Source: Planctomycetota bacterium (GTDB taxonomy: Bacteria > Planctomycetota > Planctomycetia > Pirellulales > Pirellulaceae). From it: a DNA stretch of 45,839 bases. The position numbers were made by a program, and so were the translations under genes. The stretch lies in assembly GCA_027619595.1 (NCBI GenBank), contig JAQCHP010000024.1, positions 1-45,839 on the forward strand, read 5' to 3'. The notes beneath the pieces were generated by a model. The model did no database searches and had not been told where the DNA came from. It was given only the letters and a program-made list of their open reading frames with translations. This document shows positions 9,145-17,601 of the stretch, piece after piece (within the stretch, counting starts at the first letter, position 1; every line of letters begins with the position of its first letter).

Positions 9145-9714
9145 TCAGGAATGTCCCGGAAGGTTCCGCGGATGGGGTGGCAACTCGCACGGCGGGAGTA
9201 GGTCGCCCGACTGAGCTTGCCACTCTGAGCGTTCTTCTTCGGAAGCGTAATAACGCAGCCAAAGCTCAGGCTCCAAGTCGACGTCCAGGCAATGCCAACG
9301 AACGCTCGAATCCGAACGGTCCAATTTTTTCTCTAAGGACCGCAGAATGTCGCGATAAATTAAGCAATACAATTCTCGATCGGAGAGATGGTCGGTAAAA
9401 TCAAGAATGATTCGCTTTTCGTACAACCGCATAATTACATGTGACAGTTGATCACTCAATTGAACTTCGTCCAGCGTTTCTGGGGCTGGAATCGAGAGTT
9501 CCGGTTGAAACCAAAGGCTAATCGGCAGAACGGGTGCCCGTTCCCACGCCAACATCGACTCGAGATAGTCATTTTCAGCGGGCGTTGACATCCGCCTAGC
9601 CTGAAGCAGGTCCAAGGATTCGTCAACGAAAGGTTCCAGTTCATCTCGGAGACGGGCGTTCCGAAGGAGCTGATCAACTTCGTCGTGAGAACGGTGTGGG
9701 CGTGGAAAAACCAT
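9145..9714 (-). CDS. Conserved-looking protein of unknown function
   Basis: About 189 residues, acidic, with no signal peptide or membrane segment. I do not recognise the family with certainty. Visible features are an N-terminal basic patch (FPRPHRSHDEVD), an acidic helical region (RDELEPFVDESLDLLQARRM), and LSHVIMRLYEKRIILDFTDHLSDRELYCLIYRDIL near the middle. The acidic C-terminal half ends in proline-rich sequence. The ATG at 9714 has GAGG nine bases upstream and is preferred over the TTG that opens the frame at 9762. It is convergent with the adaptor gene (52-base gap) and upstream of nothing obviously related. Confidence 0.65.
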   Translation of the reverse strand: MVFPRPHRSHDEVDQLLRNARLRDELEPFVDESLDLLQARRMSTPAENDYLESMLAWERAPVLPISLWFQPELSIPAPETLDEVQLSDQLSHVIMRLYEKRIILDFTDHLSDRELYCLIYRDILRSLEKKLDRSDSSVRWHCLDVDLEPELWLRYYASEEERSEWQAQSGDLLPPCELPPHPRNLPGHS

Positions 9715-9991
9715 AAAACGGACCTCAACGCTCGGAACGTTATCCCTGTGCGGGAGCGGCAAAACCTAACGAGCACAAAGACTTAGTCAACAATTTGTTC
9801 GGCGCAACGACGAAAACTACCAAGTTGCTTCGTCGCACATCGCACTAACGTGAATCAACCTTCACTCTAACGATGAAGTACCCCGATGCAAGTTCTTTTT
9901 GACGGCCTATCGCCAACTTTCTTGTGCGGCGACCAAGCACAATTCGCACAACCGCTACATTTTCAGAATTAGCCAGACAGGCATCGGTGCG

Positions 9992-10438
9992 TTAGCAAGA
10001 AGACCGCTCGATGTCGTGGATTTTCGTTAGCCGACTCGCATGTCGACCTCCGTCAAAGGGAGTATTAAGCCACACTCCCAACATTGGCTCAAACGGCCGA
10101 TCGGCCCAGGCATCGCCCGAAAGACAAAGGACGTTCACGTCATTATGACGCCGACAGACCTCTGCCGTGGCCTCGTCGCCACACGTCGTGGCCCGCACGC
10201 CGCGAAACTTGTTCGCGGTAATCGCCATGCCGATTCCGGTACCACAAACGAGGATGCCACGCGCAGCTTCGCCGGTTGAAACGCGCCGCGCAACCTGGGC
10301 GGCATAATCAGGATAGTCAACGCTATCGGCAGCATGCGTGCCATCGTCAAAGACCTCGTGGCCTAATTCACGTAGAGCCTTTACGATTCGTGACTTGAGA
10401 TGATATCCGCGATGGTCACTAGCAACAGCAATTTTCAT
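9992..10438 (-). CDS. rpiB: Ribose 5-phosphate isomerase B
   Basis: A 148-residue RpiB/LacAB family enzyme interconverting ribose 5-phosphate and ribulose 5-phosphate in the pentose phosphate pathway. The N-terminus MKIAVASDHRGYHLK carries the substrate-binding Asp-His pair, and GILVCGTGIGMAITANKFRGVRA contains the catalytic cysteine and the anion-hole glycines. NDVNVLCLSGD completes the family signature. I start at the ATG at 10438; the frame also has a GTG two codons earlier. It lies 36 bases after the Sua5-phosphatase fusion gene on the same strand, so the two are probably co-transcribed. Confidence 0.95.
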   Translation of the reverse strand: MKIAVASDHRGYHLKSRIVKALRELGHEVFDDGTHAADSVDYPDYAAQVARRVSTGEAARGILVCGTGIGMAITANKFRGVRATTCGDEATAEVCRRHNDVNVLCLSGDAWADRPFEPMLGVWLNTPFDGGRHASRLTKIHDIERSSC

Positions 10439-10474
10439 AGCCACCCCATAAGTAACTTAGACAAGTCGGACACG

Positions 10475-11656
10475 CTATCCAATATCCGGTGGACAGGACT
10501 CAGGGCCTATTTCATGGACTCGTATATCTAACAGACCAGGAGCCCATTCGGCCACCCTAGATCGCAGTAGAGTCGATATTTGTTCGGCACAACGACGGTA
10601 CATCTCCGGCGAAGCCCCAATCGGATCCGCGACGTCTTCACCCTGGAGACCCAGGACGTTCGCTCGGTCTGCCAACTCGGGCCAGTGAGACACGAGCGCC
10701 TGATGATGACCGCGGGTCATCGTGAGAATCACGTCTGCTGATCTAGCGAGATGGTCGCTAATTGGCTGCGACGCATGGTGCGAAAGATCAAGATTTATTT
10801 CCGACATAACTTGCACTGCTTCGGGAGACGGTCCCATGCCTGGCGCCGCGGCAATGCCCGCTGAAACCACCAGGACGCCTCGATCCTCAAGTTCGTGGAT
10901 CGGACACCCCATGCGTTCCGCCAGCAACTGCTTGCACAGCATTTCTGCCATCGGACTCCGGCAAGTATTTCCAGTACAAACGAGCAACACCACAAAGCTG
11001 GCCAAGCGTCGCACTGTCGGGGTCGACACAACGCCAACCCGTTCCACAACGAGCGATTCACGATTCACACGTACGACGGTGGAGGGCTGCCCGAATTGAC
11101 TTCGTCCTTCATCCAAAATGAGAGAGACATACTGGCCGAGTGAAACCAGAGCCTCCTCCCCCGAAGTCGGCTCAGCAACTCCAACGCGGTTCGCGCTGGC
11201 CAGCAGCACTGGCCCCGGTAGCAGTCTCAATATTTCTTGAAACATGCCATGCGCCGGGACACGAACGGCCATGGTGCCGTCGCAAATCAACGCGTTTTGG
11301 GCAACTTGAGGCAGTCTTTTGACCAGACTTTCGGGATGATCAACGTCAAACACCAGCGTGACGGGACCTGGCCAACAGCGTCGCGCTAGTCGCCGTCCCA
11401 ATACCGCGGGCTGCGGAATGTAGTCCCATGCTTCGTCACTGCTCTTCACCGATAGCGCTAATGGGCGTCCCAACGTACCATTTTTGAAGTCCAACAGGGA
11501 CTTCACAGCTGAGGTGTCGTGCAGCAACGCGGCTAGCCCGTACACGGTCTCGGTCGGCAAAACAACCAGCTTTCCCTCCGCTAAGGCCTGCACGCCGCGA
11601 TGAATCACATCTCGCAGGTCATGGGCGGATCGAACGTCTATGCGAATTGCCGACAT
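10475..11656 (-). CDS. Fusion of Sua5/YrdC threonylcarbamoyl-AMP synthase with low-molecular-weight protein tyrosine phosphatase
   Basis: A 393-residue two-domain protein. Residues about 5-215 form a YrdC/Sua5 domain with PTETVYGLAA, the FKNGTLGRPLALSV substrate loop, SANRVGVAEPTS and PSTVVRV. This domain makes threonylcarbamoyl-adenylate for tRNA t6A37. Residues about 220-390 form a low-molecular-weight phosphatase domain with the CTGNTCRSPM P-loop (Cys-x5-Arg) and the DPIGAS acid loop. Both domains keep their key residues. The ATG at 11656 is chosen over a GTG at 11671; neither has a strong ribosome site. The phosphatase could act on phosphotyrosine or phosphoarginine, which sequence does not settle. 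Confidence 0.9.
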   Translation of the reverse strand: MSAIRIDVRSAHDLRDVIHRGVQALAEGKLVVLPTETVYGLAALLHDTSAVKSLLDFKNGTLGRPLALSVKSSDEAWDYIPQPAVLGRRLARRCWPGPVTLVFDVDHPESLVKRLPQVAQNALICDGTMAVRVPAHGMFQEILRLLPGPVLLASANRVGVAEPTSGEEALVSLGQYVSLILDEGRSQFGQPSTVVRVNRESLVVERVGVVSTPTVRRLASFVVLLVCTGNTCRSPMAEMLCKQLLAERMGCPIHELEDRGVLVVSAGIAAAPGMGPSPEAVQVMSEINLDLSHHASQPISDHLARSADVILTMTRGHHQALVSHWPELADRANVLGLQGEDVADPIGASPEMYRRCAEQISTLLRSRVAEWAPGLLDIRVHEIGPESCPPDIG

Positions 11657-11840
11657 GGAGCTGGATGCCACCGCCGAAGAGAAGCTCGATCACTCATGAA
11701 GCGGCTGCGAAAACATCGCACCACACCCTGGGAGTCTAGTTTTATCGACTAGTACCCGTCAAGTGCCGAACCATTCGCGGGTCGAGTAGGAAACAGACAC
11801 ACTCTCTGAAGCAAAACCAAAACCGTAACTCATCCGTGAC

Positions 11841-13280
11841 TTATTTTTTTTGGTCCGGTCGTTGATTCAAGTCCAGAGGCGCGTCGGTGGCAACGGGTGC
11901 CTTCGGCGGACCGTCGTCTTCAAAAATAGCAACGGCAGCTTTGGGCGGGTTTATTTGCGGCGGCAACACATCGGCCGCTTTGTCGGCCGATCCCTGCGTT
12001 TCTGAAGATTCCGTCGTGGAACCCGTAATCGATGGCTTACGAGTATCTTGGGGCTCGCGCGGATCCCGTTCATTTGACCGCTCCAACGGCGTCCACTCAC
12101 CCTCCTGTTCTCTTGGTAAGTAGTTGGGTTCGCCGGCCGGATCGGCACTCCAACCCGCTCCACATGGATCGCTCACACCAACCTGTTGGGGAACCAGGCG
12201 TTCCGATTGATAGGCGACCCAGCGTCGAACCGTACGGGGGACGCTCACTTCCCGTTCGACAGCTTCCATCCGACAAACTCGAACTTTCTGCTGCTCTTCC
12301 TTTTCTTCATACGTGTATCGGTACGTGGTAACCGGAACCTTACGCACGACTTCTTCCGGAACCCAACGGGTTCGCGTAACAGGCACCTTCCGCTCGATAC
12401 GCTCCGTAACCGGCTTTTCTACTGTCACCGGTACGCGGCGCAGTTCTTCTTGGGGTTCCATCCGTTCCACGGACACAGGAACTCGTCGCACTTGTACTTC
12501 ATCCCGATATGTCGTCACGGGAACTTCTACTCGCCGCGTCACTTGCTGTGGCACGTACGTAGTCTCCGGAACAGCCTGGGTGACGAGGTTGGGAACATAG
12601 ACGCGCTGCACCGAGTAGGCCCCACGGGCAGGCTGTGGAACCCAATACAAGCCGCCCCGTTGTGTATCTGTCAAACCTGTCGTCGGATTTACATAACTTT
12701 GGCGACCCAACCACTGCAAGCGACTCCGCTGCCGCGCTTGCGAGAATGACCATTGGTCGACATACGATCCAGCATCGTAGACCTGGGGTCGGTAGGTCGT
12801 CACCGGAGTCAATTGCGTCGACACTTCGTCATAGGAACTCGTCTCAGTCACCGGACGCTGAACAACAACGCGCTCTTCGCGCTCCTGGGTTTCCACCACC
12901 GGACGGTAGACGGTCCGACGCTCTTCTCGCATTTCGGTCTCCGTCACCCAGCGCACTTGATCATACGACTCAACACGATCAAAGGTCTCCTGCACGGGAC
13001 GCAATACGGTGTGCTTTTCTTCCCGGGTTGAAGTCTCGCGAACCGGACGTGAAACCCTGTAACGACGTGTACGGATCTCGGTATCCCATACGGGACGGTA
13101 GGTTGTCACTTTGCGCTTCTCAAAGACGGTCTCCGTCTCGAGTCGATACGTCGTCACTGGACGACGCTCGTAGATTGTCTGGTACCGTACCACGTACGGC
13201 TCGTACAGGTCTTGCGCCCGTACCGACCAACCGCTACCGAAAACGCCCAGACACAACAAGCAAAAACGAGCGACATTCAT
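11841..13280 (-). CDS. Secreted protein with YTV-like valine/arginine-rich repeats
   Basis: A 479-residue exported protein. The start at 13280 has GAAAGGTGG about eight bases upstream, and a signal peptide runs to about residue 22 (cleavage near SVRA-Q). Residues about 30-180 are imperfect repeats of the form V-T-T-Y-R-P-V-x-E-T and R-E-E-R-R-T-V-Y-R-P-V-V-E-T. A central GLTDTQRGGLYWVPQP block separates them from a second array (VRRVPVSVER, RRVPVTVEK, VRKVPVTTYR) up to about residue 370. The last 100 residues are acidic, proline-rich and probably disordered. The pattern resembles the YTV-type repeats known from planctomycete surface proteins, so a cell-envelope role is inferred. The repeats also generate long spurious frames on the plus strand. 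Confidence 0.8.
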   Translation of the reverse strand: MNVARFCLLCLGVFGSGWSVRAQDLYEPYVVRYQTIYERRPVTTYRLETETVFEKRKVTTYRPVWDTEIRTRRYRVSRPVRETSTREEKHTVLRPVQETFDRVESYDQVRWVTETEMREERRTVYRPVVETQEREERVVVQRPVTETSSYDEVSTQLTPVTTYRPQVYDAGSYVDQWSFSQARQRSRLQWLGRQSYVNPTTGLTDTQRGGLYWVPQPARGAYSVQRVYVPNLVTQAVPETTYVPQQVTRRVEVPVTTYRDEVQVRRVPVSVERMEPQEELRRVPVTVEKPVTERIERKVPVTRTRWVPEEVVRKVPVTTYRYTYEEKEEQQKVRVCRMEAVEREVSVPRTVRRWVAYQSERLVPQQVGVSDPCGAGWSADPAGEPNYLPREQEGEWTPLERSNERDPREPQDTRKPSITGSTTESSETQGSADKAADVLPPQINPPKAAVAIFEDDGPPKAPVATDAPLDLNQRPDQKK

Positions 13281-13759
13281 ACGTCTAGCCACCTTTCGGA
13301 CAAACATTCCATAAATCAAGCCATCCATCACCAGACTTGGTGACTACCGGACAAGCCCACGCCTATCAAGCGACCGTCAGCGGAACCAACTCCCCTGCGA
13401 AATCGCCTTTATAGTATCTAGCGCGGAAGGGACGAGAAAAGCAATGACCTATTTAGTCTAGCATGGATTTTTTTCTAAAGATTTTCCGTAACTTGGACGA
13501 ACACTGGCGATTACGGAAAGAAGGCAATCCAAGTGGCAGCATCGCTTCAGCTAGCACTGCCTGCACATCGAGAACAAGCGGCCTCATCGATCTCACCGCG
13601 TCAATATGCCATTTCCAACATGACGTTTAAGGCCTATCCTGGTACGTCAGCCACCGGCCTGAAGAGAGCAAGGCCCCCCATCAGGCCGTCTGATGTGGAT
13701 GAAAAGCGGTTGGCGAAAACACGGTAGCCAGTTGGCCAGGCCGAGTCGTCCCGAACGCC
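13281..13759. other. Intergenic region upstream of the YTV-like gene
   Basis: A 479-base gap between two minus-strand genes with no convincing coding sequence. A 64-codon plus-strand frame at 13533-13727 is open but resembles nothing. An AT-rich stretch at about 13455-13490 may contain the promoter of the YTV-like gene, and an inverted repeat lies at 13655-13688 downstream of the ferritin-like gene. Confidence 0.4.
13655..13688. repeat. Inverted repeat CGGCCTGA / TCAGGCCG
   Basis: Perfect 8-base GC-rich arms at 13655-13662 and 13681-13688 with an 18-base loop, 72 bases past the stop of the minus-strand ferritin-like gene. It could act as a transcription terminator or stabilise the 3' end of that message, but no T-run follows on the minus strand, so I list it only as a hairpin-forming repeat. 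Confidence 0.35.
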
Positions 13760-14209
13760 TTATTTGTATTCCTTGAGAAAACCCTTGAACAAGACGAGGT
13801 GCTCTTCTTCGTCACCCAGTAGGCGTATGCAAAGGTCTTGAGTTACATAATCGTCGCCGTCGGTGGCCTTAATGATCTTGTTGTATTGAGCACAGGCAGC
13901 TTCCTCGGCTTCGATGACGGCACAAATGACCGCCACAACGTCGGTTGTATCAGAGGAGGGTTGGGTTTGACCTGCAAACTTGACACTGAGCGATCCGGGT
14001 ACCAGCCCTCCCAATTGTTTGATACGTTGCCCCAATTGCTGCGCGTGCATGAGCTCAGCTGCAATATCGGCACCGAGCGACTTCTTAATCTCTTCCGCTC
14101 GGACACCATCGAGGTTGGTACTGTTGGCGATGTAATTCATCACCGTTTCCAGCTCCATGCCATAGGCGGCGATGAGCATTTGAACAACTTCTTCACGGCT
14201 CTTGGACAT
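13760..14209 (-). CDS. Ferritin-like diiron protein
   Basis: A 149-residue four-helix protein of the ferritin/bacterioferritin superfamily. Candidate metal ligands recur as expected: MELETVMNY near residue 18, AAELMHAQQLG near 50 (E...H), VIEAEEAACAQY near 98 and GDEEEHLVLF near 132 (E..H). It probably oxidises and stores iron or protects against peroxide in the cytoplasm. The ATG has AAGGAG eight bases upstream. It is transcribed alone or with the HEAT-repeat gene 42 bases upstream. Whether it forms a cage cannot be read from sequence. Confidence 0.85.
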   Translation of the reverse strand: MSKSREEVVQMLIAAYGMELETVMNYIANSTNLDGVRAEEIKKSLGADIAAELMHAQQLGQRIKQLGGLVPGSLSVKFAGQTQPSSDTTDVVAVICAVIEAEEAACAQYNKIIKATDGDDYVTQDLCIRLLGDEEEHLVLFKGFLKEYK

Positions 14210-14251
14210 AACGTAGCTCCTTGAATAGGCAAAACATAGTAAGTCATTGGA

Positions 14252-15328
14252 TTAATGGTTGGCCGCCGCACGAACCTGCAATTGCCGCAGGATGGCTCCT
14301 GCACGAAGGCGAATGGCTCCCCCACTCGACTGCGCAAGCACTTCAGCGGCCTGCTGCAGCGAAAGGAGGTCAGCTTTGGGAATATCGGGGTTCTTTAACA
14401 GCAAATCAATGGAACTCAATGCGGTCTCCCACACCACGTGGCGCTTCCAATCGGCTGACTTATCGTCTTTGGTAGGGGTGGCGGCATCGTGTGGCAAAGG
14501 TTCATTTTCGGTTGGAGGTGGCTCCAACATTTTCAGCAGGTGGGGTATGGCCCGTACATCGCCCTGCCGAGCGAGTCCTGCGGCGGCATTATATCGCGCA
14601 TCTTCAAAAGGATCGCTCAGCAAAACGATGAGCGATTCACATACCTGGGGCCCGCCGATTACCCCTAACGCATAGGCCGAACGTGAGCGAATCGTAGCAC
14701 TGGCGGCTTCCGATTCTTGTTGTTGTGCGAACGTTTGCGATGCCTGTCGTAAAGCAGCCACGACGGCGGCTGTTTCCCGCATCGTAACGGGACCAACGCG
14801 TTCCGTTGAACCCAGCATGGCAAACGCTTCAATAGCGGCCTGTCGCACGGTCGGCGGCTGGTCGGGGGCGACAGCTCCTAAGAGCGCTTCAATTGCGTCG
14901 GGCACCTCAAATTGACCAAGCGTGGTGCACAAGAAGACTTGCAACTCAACCCGTTCATCCGACCGACGGTCTCTCTTGCATTCACGTTGCAGAATAGCGC
15001 CCAATCGACGCGCGAGCGCGGGATTTCGTCGGTGAACGCCACTATCTCTGCCGCTCAACACGACCGCTAAGTCATTGGCCACCTGCCACGCATGGTCGTT
15101 TCTCTTTTGGCTGTCAAGCGATTCCAATTGCGCCACCATTTCGTCTGGGTTGCTGCCCATATGGGCCAGCCAATGCAACGCAAACCAAACGGACACCACG
15201 ACCGAAACGATCAAAAATGGAATTAAAAATAACTGCACCAAGAAGCCGGCAGTTGGGGGTTGAACAGGAGGTAATGCTTCCTCCCGACGCGCGATCTGGG
15301 GTGGCGGGGTGGGTAGTGGGTCGGTCAT
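14252..15328 (-). CDS. Membrane-anchored HEAT-repeat protein
   Basis: About 358 residues: a proline-rich cytoplasmic N-terminus, one membrane helix at about residues 31-55 (FLVQLFLIPFLIVSVVVSVW), then an alpha-solenoid of HEAT/PBS-lyase-like repeats. Clear repeats include PTVRQAAIEAFAMLGS, IRSRSAYALGVIGGPQV and PFEDARYNAAAGLARQGDV followed by IPHLLKML. Such solenoids are protein-binding scaffolds and no catalytic motif is present. I start at the ATG at 15328; a GTG at 15355 is also possible and neither has a good ribosome site. Partner and role are unknown. Confidence 0.8.
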   Translation of the reverse strand: MTDPLPTPPPQIARREEALPPVQPPTAGFLVQLFLIPFLIVSVVVSVWFALHWLAHMGSNPDEMVAQLESLDSQKRNDHAWQVANDLAVVLSGRDSGVHRRNPALARRLGAILQRECKRDRRSDERVELQVFLCTTLGQFEVPDAIEALLGAVAPDQPPTVRQAAIEAFAMLGSTERVGPVTMRETAAVVAALRQASQTFAQQQESEAASATIRSRSAYALGVIGGPQVCESLIVLLSDPFEDARYNAAAGLARQGDVRAIPHLLKMLEPPPTENEPLPHDAATPTKDDKSADWKRHVVWETALSSIDLLLKNPDIPKADLLSLQQAAEVLAQSSGGAIRLRAGAILRQLQVRAAANH

Positions 15329-15482
15329 GATGGGGGCTTCGTGGTGACCAAACACACCAGTTTAGGACAGCATCGAGTAACGTCAAGGTGTCGGCCACCA
15401 AAGGGTCGATGTTTCATCGCGGTGTATGCATCGCGATAGAAGATCACCGATAATCCTCTTTCTTAAGTCGGCAGAGCTGGCC

Positions 15483-16217
15483 ATGCACTGGGTCGAAGCA
15501 ACTTACAAGACTCTAGCGGAAAATGTCGCGTTTGATGAAATTCTGTTGAACTACCTGGAGCACAACGCGGACGCCAATCAGCGAAGCCCCGGCGGCATCC
15601 TGAGATTGTGGGAAATGGACACACCAGGGGTGGTGCTCGGACGAGCATCTCGCGCCGATCAGGAAGTTGACTTGGCAACTTGCCAGCGTGACCAAGTTCC
15701 GGTTGTGCGACGTGTCAGTGGCGGCTGTACTGTCATGACGGGCCCCGGCTGCCTGATGTATACCCTGGCCATGCGCAAAGCGGCAGCGCCCGAATTGACG
15801 TCCCCCGATCGAGCGCACCGTTGGATACTTGACCGGATGGTTCGCGCCCTCTCGACCCCTGCGCTACGAGTCGAACGATGCGGCACCAGCGATTTGGCAC
15901 TCAGCGGTCGCAAGTTCTCGGGTAACAGTATGCGAATTCAAAGGCAGTCCGTTCTGTACCACGGCACCTTGCTCTACAACTTCGAAATACCAACGCTAGA
16001 TCGCTATCTGCCGATGCCGCCACGCGAACCGGAATACCGTCAAAAACGGTCGCACTCCGACTTCGTTTGTAATTTTCCCAATGGCGGCAAAGAAATTCGA
16101 GACAAAGTGCGCGCCATCTGGAACTGCCACAATCCATTCGAATTCTCGTTCGATGCGGAACTGAAACAGCTTGTCAACGAGCGATATACCCAAGACGATT
16201 GGAATCGACAGTGGTGA
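15483..16217 (+). CDS. Lipoate-protein ligase A family protein
   Basis: About 244 residues of the biotin/lipoate ligase fold (LplA family), which attaches lipoate or a related acid to carrier lysines. Motifs in order are PGVVLGR, RRVSGGCTVMTGPGCL (RRxSGGG with the last Gly replaced by Cys), GTSDLALSGRKFSGNS with the candidate catalytic lysine, HGTLLYNF, and RSHSDFV. The start at 15483 begins MHWVEATYK, after which family-like sequence begins; the frame is open to 15426. Its 3' end faces the permease gene across a 26-base convergent gap. Members can be ligases or octanoyl/lipoyl transferases, which I cannot separate. Confidence 0.8.
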   Translation: MHWVEATYKTLAENVAFDEILLNYLEHNADANQRSPGGILRLWEMDTPGVVLGRASRADQEVDLATCQRDQVPVVRRVSGGCTVMTGPGCLMYTLAMRKAAAPELTSPDRAHRWILDRMVRALSTPALRVERCGTSDLALSGRKFSGNSMRIQRQSVLYHGTLLYNFEIPTLDRYLPMPPREPEYRQKRSHSDFVCNFPNGGKEIRDKVRAIWNCHNPFEFSFDAELKQLVNERYTQDDWNRQW

Positions 16218-16243
16218 GTACCCAACGGAACCTACCAGGGAAA

Positions 16244-17584
16244 CTACTTCATCGATTCGAGTGGACGTTTCCTCATTCCCGACCAAGCTGGGAGCAAGCC
16301 ACCCACGATTCCCATGCTCAAGCTAACGAGCATGCCGATACCGAGTATTCCCCCGTCAACCACCAGTCGCAATACGACAAATTTTCCTCCGCCTGGCCCA
16401 CTACTCAAGATGCTGTTGGCCGTCCATCCATTGGCAAGGTAACCAAGGGCACAACCTAAGATGCCGCCCAAGATGGAAATCAAGATAGACTCGACCAAAA
16501 AGGACACCAGGATCCGCCAGCGTTGAAAGCCCAACAATCGCATCACGCCGATATCTCGAATTCGTTGGCTGATCGCGGCAAACATGGTGTTCATCACCCC
16601 CATCACGCCACCAACCGCCATCACAGCCGCCACGAAAATGATCCCCACGAGAAACTGTCGGTTTGTCTCGCCAAGCGACCGGAAATAGACGGGCTCAGTA
16701 TAGGCTTGTACGGAAGCCTTGGTGTATTCGGTATTGAAATAGTTGGCCAACGACTCAGCGGCACGTGCGTCGTCCGTTTGCAAGACCAGTGATGTATACG
16801 ACTCTTTTCCAAACAGCGGACCCACGACCGATCGCTTGGCCCAGACTTCCGAGTCAAACGTTGTGCCAGCACTCTTCATGACGCCCACGACAACGAATCT
16901 TCGATTTCCCAAAGAAACGACATCGCCGACATCAATTCGTGCCGTATTTGTGGCACCTTGGATTTTCTCCGGACGTCGATCCTGCCCGAGCTCTCGGGCT
17001 ATTCCTTCTCCAACGACAACTTCGATGGCCGAAAAATCCTCGTCAAGCTCAGCGAGCTTTCGCACACCGCCCGCCGAGAACCATTCTCCGCCGGGAAACA
17101 ACTCCATACCATGCACGCGGGCGGAAACCTGAGCATCATCAAGTCCCCGAACTTGAAGGAAACGGCGTTTCTGGCGACCCGGTGGTGGATCTTCAATCGG
17201 TTGATTAATGACAATGTACGTTTCGTGACTGCAAAGTGGCTGGTCGCCGTCGCGGAGAACTCCTGGCTGCCGTTCAATATCTCCAATATCAGAAAATCCC
17301 AAATTGCTAAAACTTTCGTCCGTGGAACCTTCGGACAAGATCAACACGTTATTATCTCGGCCGCTCGACTCGGACAACGCCTTCATGCCGTTGACGAACG
17401 CCAACATCACGGTAAGCAACGCGACGACAAGCGTAAACGCCAATGCTGTCAGCACCGTCGTTGGCCAGCGCACCTTCAAATTCCGAATGTTGTATTTGAG
17501 TGGAATTTGGGCCAGCCACACGAGCAACGCGCAGGCGGCGACGACACCCACAACCACAGCCAAAACTTGCCCATCGCGATCCAT
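16244..17584 (-). CDS. FtsX/MacB-type ABC transporter permease (second of two)
   Basis: A 446-residue permease with one N-terminal helix before the canonical pattern: a helix near residues 45-65 (VLTALAFTLVVALLTVMLAFV), a large periplasmic domain at about 70-320, and three C-terminal helices at about 325-440 forming the FtsX domain (ISQRIRDIGVMRLLGFQRWRI is the conserved coupling segment). It follows the first permease by 17 bases and is the last gene of the four-gene efflux operon. MacB-like systems of this kind extrude peptides, lipoproteins or antibiotics; the substrate is unknown. Confidence 0.9.
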   Translation of the reverse strand: MDRDGQVLAVVVGVVAACALLVWLAQIPLKYNIRNLKVRWPTTVLTALAFTLVVALLTVMLAFVNGMKALSESSGRDNNVLILSEGSTDESFSNLGFSDIGDIERQPGVLRDGDQPLCSHETYIVINQPIEDPPPGRQKRRFLQVRGLDDAQVSARVHGMELFPGGEWFSAGGVRKLAELDEDFSAIEVVVGEGIARELGQDRRPEKIQGATNTARIDVGDVVSLGNRRFVVVGVMKSAGTTFDSEVWAKRSVVGPLFGKESYTSLVLQTDDARAAESLANYFNTEYTKASVQAYTEPVYFRSLGETNRQFLVGIIFVAAVMAVGGVMGVMNTMFAAISQRIRDIGVMRLLGFQRWRILVSFLVESILISILGGILGCALGYLANGWTANSILSSGPGGGKFVVLRLVVDGGILGIGMLVSLSMGIVGGLLPAWSGMRKRPLESMK

Positions 17585-17601
17585 ATCAGGGGTCCGATGT
17601 C

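Noticed and set aside
12032-13288. Long plus-strand open frames opposite the YTV-like gene (up to 217 codons)
   Set aside because: They are shadows created by the repetitive codon pattern on the minus strand and contain no domain or ribosome site.
13533-13727. 64-codon plus-strand frame in the gap upstream of the YTV-like gene
   Set aside because: A fair ribosome site precedes a GTG, but the product resembles nothing and the frame spans the hairpin at 13655-13688.
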